Shown: positions 16,246 to 24,804 of the stretch, one piece after another | Layout of the letters: each line of letters begins with the position of its first letter | How positions within the stretch are numbered: the first letter of the stretch is position 1 | Assembly: GCA_024643385.1 (NCBI GenBank) | Contig: JAHEMZ010000020.1 | Coordinates: forward strand, 1,912-42,911 | DNA length: 41,000 nt | Direction of reading: 5' to 3' | Origin: Flavobacteriaceae bacterium | GTDB lineage: Bacteria; Bacteroidota; Bacteroidia; Flavobacteriales; Flavobacteriaceae | Program-made: the position numbers and the translations under genes | The notes under the pieces: model-generated | Databases searched by the model: none | Seen by the model: the letters and a program-made list of their open reading frames with translations, nothing else | What the model was told of the DNA's origin: nothing

Positions 16246-16247
16246 TT
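16213..16247 (+). terminator. Intrinsic terminator of predicted small RNA 2
   Basis: AAAGAAGCGG/CCGCTTCTTT (16213-16222 with 16233-16242), with loop AGCCCCAAAG and a long T run. On the other strand it has only a short T run, so it is a weaker stop for the exporter gene. Confidence 0.85.
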
Positions 16248-16274
16248 GTGTCTAATTTTTTTTGTGTCTAATTT
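16243..16274. repeat. Perfect 16-base tandem duplication
   Basis: TTTTTGTGTCTAATTT occurs twice head to tail (16243-16258 and 16259-16274). The second copy overlaps the stop codon of the ABC exporter, so it looks like a recent slippage event at the end of that gene. Confidence 0.85.
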
Positions 16275-18099
16275 ACGTAAGGGATTGCATGGCTACCAGA
16301 TTGTAATAGGTGCCTTTTAGCTGAAGAAGTTCTTGGTGTTTACCCTGTTCAACAATCTTGCCTTTTGATAAGACCACAATGTTATCGGCATTTTGTATCG
16401 TAGACAGGCGGTGCGCGATCACAATGGAAGTCCTGTTCTTCATCATATTCTCTAATGCATCTTGCACCAATCGCTCACTTTCTGTATCTAAGGCCGAGGT
16501 AGCTTCATCCAAGATCATGATCGGAGGATTTTTCAGTACGGCTCGGGCAATACTTAACCGTTGCTTTTGTCCGCCACTTAATTTATTTCCGCTGTCGCCT
16601 ATATTGGTGTTAATTCCCTCGGGAAGGTCCTTTACAAACTCCCAAGCATTAGCGACTTTCAGTGCCGACATTATTTCGTCATCCGTGGCATCTGCCTTGG
16701 CGACTTTAAGATTACCTTTAACTGTATCGTTAAAAAGGATCGAATCCTGAGTGACCAGTCCCATTAATGCCCGAAGCGAGCGCAAGGATATGTCTTTAAT
16801 ATTTTCCCCGTCAATCGCTAAGCTGCCCCGGTTGACATCATAAAACCGTGTAAGCAAATTGGCAATAGTACTCTTACCACTTCCACTTTGTCCCACCAGA
16901 GCTACCGTATGACCTTTGGGAACGTGAAGGCTAAAATCATTTAATACCCATTCTTCTTCATATTTAAAAGAAATATTTTTCAAAGTGATTTCAGCTTCAA
17001 ACCCGTTTTTATCGATCGCATTCGGAAGGTCTTGAATAGAAGATTCGGTTTCCAGGATCTCCAACACTCTTTCCGCAGCAGCATTTCCTTTTTTAACGCC
17101 ATAGCTGGCCTTACTGATCGCCTTTGCCGGGGTAAGAATATTATAGGCCAGTCCCATATATACGATAAAAGCATCCGGTGCTAGTGTTTTTTCGACCAAT
17201 ACCATGGATCCGCCAAACCATAGTAAAATGGCAATAACGACAATTCCTAGGAACTCACTGATAGGTGTTGCCAGGTTTTGTCGATTCATTAAGGAATTGG
17301 AATATTTAAAAAATCGTGAGGTCGATCCTTGGAACTTCTCATTGAATATAGGTTCCGCATTAAAACCCTTGATAATTTTAAGTCCGCCTAAAGTTTCCTC
17401 CAATATGGAAAGAAAAAAGCCTTGTTCTTGCTGCACTCTTGTACTTCGTTTTTTCAAACTTTTCCCTATTCTCGAAATGATGAACCCTGATACCGGGATA
17501 AAGATAAAAACGAAGATGGTGAGCTTAGGACTTAAAACCAACATGGCTACGATCGTAAAAAGGATCATCAGTGGCTCCCTTACGATCAATTCCAAAATCG
17601 ATAAAAAGGAATGTTGAATTTCCAATACGTCAGATGAGATGCGAGCAATCGTATCGCCTTTCCGTTTTTCAGAATAATAAGATACCGGAAGCTCTACTGT
17701 TTTTTTGTACACGGCATTACGAAGATCTTTTAAAACTCCGTTACGCAGAAATGTGATAAAGAACATGGCTAAATAACCACAAAGGTTTTTAAGTAAGAAT
17801 GTCGCGATCACGATCGAGATCATGATGAGCAAGGCATTCATTTCTCCTGTATTTTGGATCTTAGCCGTAATGAAATAGTTCATATACGCTTCAAAATAGC
17901 TTCCGATGTGAGAAATCCCTTGATAGATGGGTGGAGATGTTACTTTTTCAGCATTCTGAAATAAAACCTTTAGCATCGGCATTAATGATACGAAGGCCAG
18001 TGTGCCGAAAAGGGCATAAAATATATTGGCAATGATATTTAACCAAGCAAAATTCTTATAAGGTTTCGCAAAGTGTAATATCTTTCTGAAATACTTCAT
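16273..18099 (-). CDS. MsbA-like ABC exporter (fused permease and ATPase)
   Basis: 608 residues forming a half-transporter that dimerises in the inner membrane. A six-helix membrane domain covers about 1-320. In the ATPase, Walker A GQSGSGKST is at about 401, signature LSGGQKQR at about 506, Walker B MILDEATSALD at about 525 and the H-loop IAHRLST at about 556. It resembles MsbA-type lipid or drug exporters. The substrate cannot be told from sequence, but its neighbours (phosphohexomutase, GT2) point to the envelope. Its ATG overlaps the stop of the phosphohexomutase by one base (TAATG), so the two are translationally linked. A 16-base tandem duplication ends at its stop. Confidence 0.88.
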   Translation of the reverse strand: MKYFRKILHFAKPYKNFAWLNIIANIFYALFGTLAFVSLMPMLKVLFQNAEKVTSPPIYQGISHIGSYFEAYMNYFITAKIQNTGEMNALLIMISIVIATFLLKNLCGYLAMFFITFLRNGVLKDLRNAVYKKTVELPVSYYSEKRKGDTIARISSDVLEIQHSFLSILELIVREPLMILFTIVAMLVLSPKLTIFVFIFIPVSGFIISRIGKSLKKRSTRVQQEQGFFLSILEETLGGLKIIKGFNAEPIFNEKFQGSTSRFFKYSNSLMNRQNLATPISEFLGIVVIAILLWFGGSMVLVEKTLAPDAFIVYMGLAYNILTPAKAISKASYGVKKGNAAAERVLEILETESSIQDLPNAIDKNGFEAEITLKNISFKYEEEWVLNDFSLHVPKGHTVALVGQSGSGKSTIANLLTRFYDVNRGSLAIDGENIKDISLRSLRALMGLVTQDSILFNDTVKGNLKVAKADATDDEIMSALKVANAWEFVKDLPEGINTNIGDSGNKLSGGQKQRLSIARAVLKNPPIMILDEATSALDTESERLVQDALENMMKNRTSIVIAHRLSTIQNADNIVVLSKGKIVEQGKHQELLQLKGTYYNLVAMQSLT

Positions 18100-19802
18100 T
18101 AATTTAGATTAAGATCCTTTTTAATAACATTGATTTTTTCGCCCAAATGATTTGGGTCTTTGCCATTTACGCTAATGTAGAACTTTATTTTGGGTTCTGT
18201 GCCACTGGGACGAGCAGCAATCTTACTACCGTCTTCCGTGTGAAAAATGAGCACATTGGATTTAGGGAGGTCTATAGATCGTTCGCTTCTATTCAAAAGG
18301 TTTTTGGACATGCTTGTTTGAAAGTCCTCCACAATGATCACCCGACTACCGCCTATTGCAGGAGGTGTATTTTTCCGTAGATCTATCATCATCTCCTCAA
18401 TTTCTTCCGCACCTTTTTTTCCTTTTTTCACCATTGAGATCAGCTCCTCCTTATAATAACCAAACGATTGGTAGATCTCATCAAGATATTGAAAAACGGT
18501 CTTACCTTCTGCCTTTTTGCGTGCGGCGATCTCACAGATGAGTAGGGTAGCGGTCACGGCATCTTTGTCTCGAACAAAATCTCCAACCATATAACCGAAA
18601 CTCTCCTCTCCGCCACCGATCAAAGTAAGTTCAGGATGATCCTTTATCATTTTGGCGATCCACTTAAACCCTGTTAGTCCTTCCATATAAATAACACCAT
18701 AACTATCTGTCAGCTTTTTCAGCATGGGAGTTGAAACGATGGTAGAAGCAATGAATTGGGTTCCATCCAGTTTTCCATTCAGTTTCCATTGCTCCAATAA
18801 GAAGTGGCTCTTTACGATCATGGCTTGATTGCCATTAAGGATCTTCATCGTTCCATCACCATCACGAACGGCAATCCCTAGTCGATCACAGTCGGGGTCG
18901 GTTCCTATCACGATATCCGCATGCTCCTTATCGGCTTGTTCCATGGCCATTTTCAAGGCTTCCGGTTCTTCGGGATTGGGTGATATCACGGTGGGGAAAT
19001 CACCATTGGGTTTTGCTTGTTCCGCAACAATGGAGACATGTTTGTATCCCGCCCTTTCCAACACTTGAGGTACCATGGTGATGGAAGTGCCGTGAAGAGA
19101 GGTAAACACGATCTGCAGAGATTCCTTATCACTTTTAGCTGTATTGAAACTGCCATTACGTACAGAGGCGGTTGCAAAGGCTTCATCTACCTCGGTGTCT
19201 ATGTATTTGATCAATTGTTCATTCGGTTCAAATAGAACATCGGTATACTGAAGTGAATCGATCTCATTTATAATTTCAGCATCTTGTGGAGGCACCAGTT
19301 GTCCACCATCCTGCCAATAGACCTTGTAACCGTTATATTCCGGCGGATTATGAGAGGCTGTGAGCACAATGCCGCAATGACATTGAAGATATCGCACAGC
19401 AAATGAAAGTTCCGGGGTAGGGCGTAAGTCGGAAAAAAGATACACCTGTATGCCATTGGCAGAAAATACATCCGCCACTACTTTGGCTAATTTTTTACTA
19501 TTGTGTCGACAATCATAAGCAATGGCCACTTTTAAGGGTTCTGAAGGAAAAACTTTCCGTAAGTAATTGGAAAGTCCCTGTGTATTCTTGCCTAAGGTGT
19601 ATTTATTGATGCGATTGTTCCCAACTCCCATGATACCTCGCATACCACCCGTTCCAAATTCCAGGTTCTTGTAAAAGGAATCCTCCAGCGTTTCACTATC
19701 ATAAGCAATGAGGTCCTTGATGGAATGCTGAGTTTCGGGATCGAAAAAGGGGGTGAGCCATTGATTGGCTTTATTTAAGATTACAGGATCTATGTATCGC
19801 AT
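18099..19802 (-). CDS. Phosphohexomutase (phosphoglucomutase/phosphomannomutase)
   Basis: 567 residues, cytoplasmic, interconverting hexose 1- and 6-phosphates for glycan precursors. All four active-site loops are present: TASHNPPEYNGYK (phosphoserine loop, about 146), DPDCDRLGIA (metal binding, about 299), GGGEESFGYM (sugar binding) and RPSGTEPKIKFY (phosphate binding). The length fits the long PgcA-like group, whose members usually act on glucose phosphates. It is followed with a one-base overlap by the MsbA-like exporter. A TATTTTTG box (19838-19831) lies 29 bases before the ATG. It could equally act on mannose or glucosamine phosphates. Confidence 0.92.
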   Translation of the reverse strand: MRYIDPVILNKANQWLTPFFDPETQHSIKDLIAYDSETLEDSFYKNLEFGTGGMRGIMGVGNNRINKYTLGKNTQGLSNYLRKVFPSEPLKVAIAYDCRHNSKKLAKVVADVFSANGIQVYLFSDLRPTPELSFAVRYLQCHCGIVLTASHNPPEYNGYKVYWQDGGQLVPPQDAEIINEIDSLQYTDVLFEPNEQLIKYIDTEVDEAFATASVRNGSFNTAKSDKESLQIVFTSLHGTSITMVPQVLERAGYKHVSIVAEQAKPNGDFPTVISPNPEEPEALKMAMEQADKEHADIVIGTDPDCDRLGIAVRDGDGTMKILNGNQAMIVKSHFLLEQWKLNGKLDGTQFIASTIVSTPMLKKLTDSYGVIYMEGLTGFKWIAKMIKDHPELTLIGGGEESFGYMVGDFVRDKDAVTATLLICEIAARKKAEGKTVFQYLDEIYQSFGYYKEELISMVKKGKKGAEEIEEMMIDLRKNTPPAIGGSRVIIVEDFQTSMSKNLLNRSERSIDLPKSNVLIFHTEDGSKIAARPSGTEPKIKFYISVNGKDPNHLGEKINVIKKDLNLN

Positions 19803-19830
19803 GATGAATCGATTCTCACTATAGAAAGTG

Positions 19831-19838
19831 CAAAAATA
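19831..19838 (-). promoter_or_regulatory. Putative -7 box of the phosphohexomutase-exporter operon
   Basis: TATTTTTG on the minus strand fits TAnnTTTG in the 49-base gap after the glycosyltransferase. It suggests that phosphohexomutase and exporter can be transcribed separately from the upstream pair. No good -33 box was seen. Confidence 0.4.
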
Positions 19839-19851
19839 GGGATATTTAAAC

Positions 19852-20805
19852 TTATTCTTTTGAGTTTAGGACTTCTTTAATAATGTAGTTCTGACGGTCT
19901 TTTTTGCTGCGCAGGATCAATTCACCCAAAAATCCGGCTACAAAGAACTGACTCCCTAGGATCATGGCGGTCAGTGCCACATAGAATTGAGGTCGCTCTG
20001 TGATGAGTCGGCCGCTAGGGTGGAAGAATAATTTATCAATCCCCAAATAAAGCGCGAAACAGAAACCAATAAAAAGCATCATGGCTCCCCAGGCTCCAAA
20101 AAGGTGCATGGGTCGTTTACCGAATTTGGATAAAAAGGAAATAGTGATCAGATCTAAAAACCCGCGGATAAAACGCTCCATTCCAAATTTAGTGGTGCCG
20201 TATTTCCGAGCCTGATGTTGTACTATTTTTTCTCCGATACGCTCAAATCCGGCGCTTTTTGCCAATACAGGGATATAACGATGCATTTCACCGGTCACCT
20301 CTATGTTCTTCACCACCTCATTCCGATAAGCCTTTAAACCACAATTGAAATCGTGTAAACGCACATGAGAGGTCTTGCGGGCCGCATAATTGAATAATTT
20401 GGAAGGTAAGTTTTTGCTTAACACAGAATCATAACGTTTCTTTTTCCACCCGGATACCAGATCGTATCCCTCCTGGGTGATCATACGGTACAATTCAGGT
20501 ATTTCTTCGGGGTTGTCCTGAAGATCTGCATCCATTGTAATAATCACATCGCCTTGTGCACGCGCAAAACCGGCATGCAAGGCCTGTGACTTTCCATAGT
20601 TCTTAAGAAATTGGATCCCTATTACATGCGGATCCTTCGAAGAAAGCGCTTCAATGATCTTCCACGAGTCATCTGTACTCCCATCGTCAATAAACAGGAT
20701 CTCATATAAAAAGCCATTGGACTGCATCACTTTTGCAATCCAATGGTGTAATTCTTTTAACGACTCTTCTTCGTTCAGAAGAGGGATGACAATGGAAAGG
20801 TTCAT
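19852..20805 (-). CDS. GT2 glycosyltransferase, polyprenyl-phosphate type (GtrB/ArnC-like)
   Basis: 317 residues. The GT-A domain has the N-terminal signature SIVIPLLNEEESL, then IDDGSTDDSW and the metal-binding DADLQD. Two membrane helices near the C-terminus (about 235-255 and 275-300) fit the family that transfers sugars from a nucleotide donor to polyprenyl phosphate on the inner face of the membrane. It lies three bases after the DUF4199 gene. Likely roles are decoration of lipopolysaccharide or of T9SS-anchored glycolipid, but the sugar is not predictable. Confidence 0.9.
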   Translation of the reverse strand: MNLSIVIPLLNEEESLKELHHWIAKVMQSNGFLYEILFIDDGSTDDSWKIIEALSSKDPHVIGIQFLKNYGKSQALHAGFARAQGDVIITMDADLQDNPEEIPELYRMITQEGYDLVSGWKKKRYDSVLSKNLPSKLFNYAARKTSHVRLHDFNCGLKAYRNEVVKNIEVTGEMHRYIPVLAKSAGFERIGEKIVQHQARKYGTTKFGMERFIRGFLDLITISFLSKFGKRPMHLFGAWGAMMLFIGFCFALYLGIDKLFFHPSGRLITERPQFYVALTAMILGSQFFVAGFLGELILRSKKDRQNYIIKEVLNSKE

Positions 20806-20808
20806 ATA

Positions 20809-21336
20809 TTAATATTCCGGTCTGTTTTGCTTCATGATTAGTCCGGCGACTAAAGAAAAAATAAAACCTATAAATAATGTAAAAATCACGGCCATAGCGG
20901 ACATGATCCCGGGACTCATCATTTTTCGGGAAATACTTAAACCCATTTCCATTTGTTCTTCCGTCATCGAAGGATTGCTCTCCAACATCTGTTCTCTACT
21001 GATGTCAATCATTTGGTTCACAAAATCGGGTTCAATAAATGATATAAATACAAAATTATATAGGGCTGAAATAATTCCTGCAATGAGAGAAATAGCTAAG
21101 CCAACTTTTAAGGCTTCACCCAACGAAAGAAAGCCTTCATTCTCATATTTATACGCCTTCAATCCATAGACTATGATTGCAGCCATAATTCCCAGTCCCA
21201 GAAGCGAAGCCCATAAAGGTCGTTCCAGATGCTGGCCCATTACATAGACAACAACGGATAATAAAACGGAGGCTAGACCTAAAATAAGTCCGTAGTTCAT
21301 GGCAATTTTTTTAACTGAAATTTTTTGAGTTTCCAT
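20809..21336 (-). CDS. DUF4199 family membrane protein
   Basis: 175 residues with four predicted membrane helices (about 13-30, 42-60, 75-97 and 142-168). A loop between helices three and four contains IEPDFVNQMIDISREQMLES. This matches the Bacteroidota-specific DUF4199 family, which is often found next to GT2 glycosyltransferases as here. No function is known. It is probably a partner or membrane anchor for the transferase. Confidence 0.85.
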   Translation of the reverse strand: METQKISVKKIAMNYGLILGLASVLLSVVVYVMGQHLERPLWASLLGLGIMAAIIVYGLKAYKYENEGFLSLGEALKVGLAISLIAGIISALYNFVFISFIEPDFVNQMIDISREQMLESNPSMTEEQMEMGLSISRKMMSPGIMSAMAVIFTLFIGFIFSLVAGLIMKQNRPEY

Positions 21337-21388
21337 AGTTTTATGTTTAAGTCTCCTTTACAAGGGAGTGGTTGTGTTTGTTAGTTAA

Positions 21389-21396
21389 CAAATGTA
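21389..21396 (-). promoter_or_regulatory. Putative -7 box of the DUF4199-GT2 operon
   Basis: TACATTTG on the minus strand, 53 bases before the ATG. The leader then contains an imperfect palindrome (CTCCCTTGTAAAGGAG). No -33 box at standard spacing. Confidence 0.4.
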
Positions 21397-21440
21397 TGAA
21401 AATGTTACGGTATATTTTTTCTGAAAAAAATAGTTAAACT

Positions 21441-21471
21441 ATTGTTCATTTATAATTATTGCTTAAATTTG
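21441..21471 (+). promoter_or_regulatory. Promoter of rpmE2
   Basis: ATTG at 21441-21444, a 19-base spacer and TAAATTTG at 21464-21471, near-consensus for Bacteroidota. The predicted start of transcription is about 35 bases before the ATG. Confidence 0.8.
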
Positions 21472-21510
21472 CACACTCAAAAATCGAGGAGCATTTAATA
21501 CCTAAGAGTC

Positions 21511-21762
21511 ATGAAAAAAGGAATACACCCAGAAAATTACAGGTTGGTAGCATTCAAAGATATGTCCAATGATGATATATTCTTAACAAAGTCTACTGCC
21601 GATACGAAAGAAACTATTGAAGTAGATGGTGTTGAATATCCTGTGGTGAAATTGGAGATTTCAAGATCTTCTCACCCGTACTATACCGGAAAACACAAAT
21701 TGGTGGATACTGCCGGACGTATTGATAAGTTCAAGAACAAGTACGATAAATTCAAGAAATAA
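21511..21762 (+). CDS. rpmE2: 50S ribosomal protein L31 type B
   Basis: 83 residues, beginning [19 protein letters not shown] and containing [17 protein letters not shown] sequence ([19 protein letters not shown]) and the C-terminal FKNKYDKF. It is a component of the large ribosomal subunit. It lacks the zinc-binding CxxC of type A L31, so it is the zinc-independent form. It stands alone between a near-consensus promoter and a strong terminator. Confidence 0.97.
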   Translation: MKKGIHPENYRLVAFKDMSNDDIFLTKSTADTKETIEVDGVEYPVVKLEISRSSHPYYTGKHKLVDTAGRIDKFKNKYDKFKK

Positions 21763-21782
21763 CAGTTTTTCTAAATATTCTG

Positions 21783-21813
21783 AAAAGCCTTCGAGTAACC
21801 GAAGGCTTTTTTT
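21783..21813 (+). terminator. Intrinsic terminator of rpmE2
   Basis: AAAAGCCTTCG/CGAAGGCTTTT (21783-21793 with 21800-21810), loop AGTAAC, followed by a T run. Confidence 0.9.
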
Positions 21814-21915
21814 GTTTCATTACTTTCTCCATTCACTTTCCGGTCCGTTTAGTTTTCCTATTTTTACAGTAACTTGAAACACTTTGTTGCATTTGATCCT
21901 ATTTAATTGTGACCC

Positions 21916-23091
21916 ATGAACTATATATTATTTGACGGTAGTGTCCGAAACCAATTGCTTCCATTTACGTTTACCCGCCCGGTTGCCGATATCCGTATAG
22001 GTATTTTAACCATTCGGGAAAAATGGGAGATTTTTTTGGGATCAACCACCACCACCGTGACGGAAGATCATCTGTCCGATAAGTGGCCATTGGTGGAAAT
22101 GGATCAAAACATTCTTATCAATGGGAGTTTTATTCCTTCGGAAGATTTGGTGAATAGCATCAAAGGGTTGACTGAAAATCAGGCGTTATTTTATAAAGAA
22201 GAACCACTGGCTTTCTTTTCAAAGGAAGGACAGGAAGTAGACTTTGACAGTTTTGAGATTACCCAATATACCCATGATGATGTTTTGCGGATCGAATATT
22301 CCTGGGACATCTTTAGTAAGAATCATGTGGCCATTAAACGGGATTTCGAACTGATCACCAAGGGAAGAGTTTCCCAGCCCATACCTTCAACAGTAGTTGC
22401 CTTTCAATCTGAAAATATATTCATAGAAGAAGGAGCTCAATTACCGCTTTGTTCGCTCAATGCAAAAGAAGGCCCGATTTATATAGGTAAAGATTCAGAG
22501 ATCATGGAGGGGGCCATGATTCGAGGACCTTTTGCGCTTTGTGAGGGAGGCATCATAAAAATGGGCGCAAGGATCTATACGGGCACCACTGTGGGGCCTT
22601 ATTGCAAAGTAGGAGGAGAGGTGAATAACTCGGTATTCTTTGCCTATGCGAATAAAGGACACGACGGATTTGTAGGTAATTCGGTCATTGGGGAGTGGTG
22701 TAACCTCGGTGCTGATACCAATACCTCCAATTTGAAGAATAATTATGCGGAAGTGCGTTTATGGGATTATGATACGGAAAAGTTTGTCCCTATCGGACTG
22801 CAGTTCTGCGGACTCATGATGGGGGATCACAGTAAGTGTGGGATCAATACCATGTTCAACACCGGCACCGTAGTAGGCGTGAGTGCTAATATTTTTGGAA
22901 GTGGATTTCCAAGGAACTTCATTCCTAGTTTTAGCTGGGGAGGGGCTGCAGGAATGATGACCTACAAAACCGATAAAGCCTTTGAAACGGCTCAAGCAGC
23001 TATGTCCAGAAGAAACCTTGAGCTCACGGAGGAAGATGCAAAAATTCTGGAACACGTATTTGTAGAGACGGCTAAATATCGTAGGTATTAG
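21916..23091 (+). CDS. GlmU-like sugar nucleotidyltransferase/acyltransferase (Bacteroidota-specific family)
   Basis: 391 residues. The N-terminal signature MNYILFDGSVRNQLLPFTFT followed by RPVADIRIGILTI replaces the usual LAAGxGTRM loop of nucleotidyltransferases and defines a Bacteroidota GlmU-related family. The C-terminal part (about 175-345) is a left-handed beta-helix of hexapeptide repeats, including GAMIRGPFALCEGGIIKMGA and TGTVVGVSANIFG. Family knowledge suggests UDP-GlcNAc or related nucleotide-sugar synthesis, but substrate data for this branch are thin. It follows rpmE2 after a terminator and is convergent with the binding-protein gene. No clear promoter was identified. Confidence 0.85.
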   Translation: MNYILFDGSVRNQLLPFTFTRPVADIRIGILTIREKWEIFLGSTTTTVTEDHLSDKWPLVEMDQNILINGSFIPSEDLVNSIKGLTENQALFYKEEPLAFFSKEGQEVDFDSFEITQYTHDDVLRIEYSWDIFSKNHVAIKRDFELITKGRVSQPIPSTVVAFQSENIFIEEGAQLPLCSLNAKEGPIYIGKDSEIMEGAMIRGPFALCEGGIIKMGARIYTGTTVGPYCKVGGEVNNSVFFAYANKGHDGFVGNSVIGEWCNLGADTNTSNLKNNYAEVRLWDYDTEKFVPIGLQFCGLMMGDHSKCGINTMFNTGTVVGVSANIFGSGFPRNFIPSFSWGGAAGMMTYKTDKAFETAQAAMSRRNLELTEEDAKILEHVFVETAKYRRY

Positions 23092-23121
23092 TTCTGTCGA
23101 AATAAATTTTAGGGCTAAAAA

Positions 23122-24744
23122 CTAATTGGAACTTTTTTTGACGTGTTTTAAGAACAGGAAATTCTGAGGGTTAATCCCGAGCCCACTCACTTTCTTATTT
23201 ACAAACCGGATGGCCATATCATAAAATAAAGGCACTACAGGGGCATCCTCGATAATGATAGAATCCATTTTTGAATACAACCATTTACGTTCATCAATAC
23301 GCGTGATGGAAAGTGATTTTTGATATAGGCTATCCAAGACTTCATTTTTATAATGCATATAGTTAGGTCCATGAGGCGCAAAGTTTGGACTGTAAAAGAG
23401 CGATAAATAATTTTCGGCATCCGGATAATCGGCGACCCAACTGGCTCGAAACACATCCAATTCACCGCTACTTTTCATTTGTCGCAGGGTAGATGGGGGC
23501 ATCACATCGACCGTAACTGAAATGCCTATTTTTTCCAATTCTCGTTGGATATATTCGCATATATCCAAATACTGACTATTGGTTCCTATGATAATTTCAG
23601 GCATTTCATCCCCACTCTCTAATTTGTATTGGGCGATCAGGGACTTCGCTTTTTCAGGGTTGAAGTCATAACCTTGAATAGAAATAAATCCCGGAAGTCC
23701 TTTAGGAATAAATCCATTTTCTGCAGGAATTCCCATTCCATTGCGCAGATAGGTCACCATTTTCTTTCGGTCAAAACCGTAATTCACAGCTTGCCGCAAC
23801 AACTTAGATTGAATTTCAGGCGTTTCAGTCTCCATAAAGAATCCCAAGTATTCCGTATTTAAATAGGGACAAGTAATAAGATTTGTCGTTGCTTGATATT
23901 GTGGTTGCAACTGCCCCGTCGTAGTTAGTATTTCATCCTTGTAGGAGTTGTCCAAACCGGACATGAAATCAATCTTTCCTTGCGCAAACTGTAGGAATTC
24001 ACTCTGTTTGTCGGGTAAAAACGTAATGGCGACCGACTCGAGATAAGGTAATTGAACGCCTTCATCATCTCTTTCAAAATAAAGCGGATTTTTTCGAAAA
24101 ACCAGCTTTACATTCTCTTCCCACAATTTAAACTGAAAAGGCCCTGTACCCACCGGATGACTTCGGAACTCGTTGCCATAATGTTCTACCGCTTCCTTGG
24201 GCACTACAGAACAGTAGCGCATAGATAGTAATCCGATAAAGGCCGGAAAAGATTGTTTTAATTGAATGACAAAGGTTGTGTCGTTCTCGGCCCAATAGCG
24301 TTCTACGGTCTGCAATACCCAACTGCCGGGCGAAGCGACGTTTGGGTCTGTAAGTCGGCCAAAACTGTATTCAAAATCGGAAGCCACTACATTTCGCGTA
24401 CCGGTTTTACCAAAGACTTCATTGGTATGGAAGTAAACATCATCTCTCAGATAAAACCGATAGGTGTTCGTGCTATCTATAATTTCCCATCGATGGGCTA
24501 TATCAGGTTGCACTCTCAGCGAATCGTCTAATTGAACCAATCCATTAAATAATTGATTGGTCGGCCAAATATTTTGTGGATTTCTGGCAAAAACCGGATC
24601 CAATGAAGTGATATTGCTATGTTCGTTGTATCGAAAGACCAATTGATCCCTTTCTTCTGTATTTTTATGTCCACAGGAAAGCAGGGATAATCCTATGCAA
24701 ACAATTGATAAAAAGAAAGTTAAGCTTTTGAGTTGCTTCAGCAT
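23122..24744 (-). CDS. Extracellular solute-binding lipoprotein, family 5 (DppA/OppA-like)
   Basis: 540 residues. The lipobox LSLLSC puts the lipid on Cys24. The body has the family 5 pattern: SLDPVFARNPQN near the start, LVQLDDSLRVQPDIA, the signature around FHTNEVFGKTGTRNVVASDF, GTGPFQF, and the C-terminal DAPVVPLFYDMAI. Such proteins capture peptides or other solutes for an ABC importer. No permease or ATPase gene is adjacent, so it works with components elsewhere or has another role. It is divergent from mtaB with a shared 60-base promoter region. Confidence 0.88.
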   Translation of the reverse strand: MLKQLKSLTFFLSIVCIGLSLLSCGHKNTEERDQLVFRYNEHSNITSLDPVFARNPQNIWPTNQLFNGLVQLDDSLRVQPDIAHRWEIIDSTNTYRFYLRDDVYFHTNEVFGKTGTRNVVASDFEYSFGRLTDPNVASPGSWVLQTVERYWAENDTTFVIQLKQSFPAFIGLLSMRYCSVVPKEAVEHYGNEFRSHPVGTGPFQFKLWEENVKLVFRKNPLYFERDDEGVQLPYLESVAITFLPDKQSEFLQFAQGKIDFMSGLDNSYKDEILTTTGQLQPQYQATTNLITCPYLNTEYLGFFMETETPEIQSKLLRQAVNYGFDRKKMVTYLRNGMGIPAENGFIPKGLPGFISIQGYDFNPEKAKSLIAQYKLESGDEMPEIIIGTNSQYLDICEYIQRELEKIGISVTVDVMPPSTLRQMKSSGELDVFRASWVADYPDAENYLSLFYSPNFAPHGPNYMHYKNEVLDSLYQKSLSITRIDERKWLYSKMDSIIIEDAPVVPLFYDMAIRFVNKKVSGLGINPQNFLFLKHVKKSSN

Positions 24745-24749
24745 AGGTT

Positions 24750-24779
24750 TTTGGGATACAATTATAAGTTGTATTTTTG
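24750..24779 (+). promoter_or_regulatory. Promoter of mtaB
   Basis: TTTG at 24750-24753, an 18-base spacer and TATTTTTG at 24772-24779. This puts the transcript start about 20 bases before the ATG. Confidence 0.7.
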
Positions 24780-24804
24780 CATCCGCCTTTGCTAAAATAC
24801 AAGA

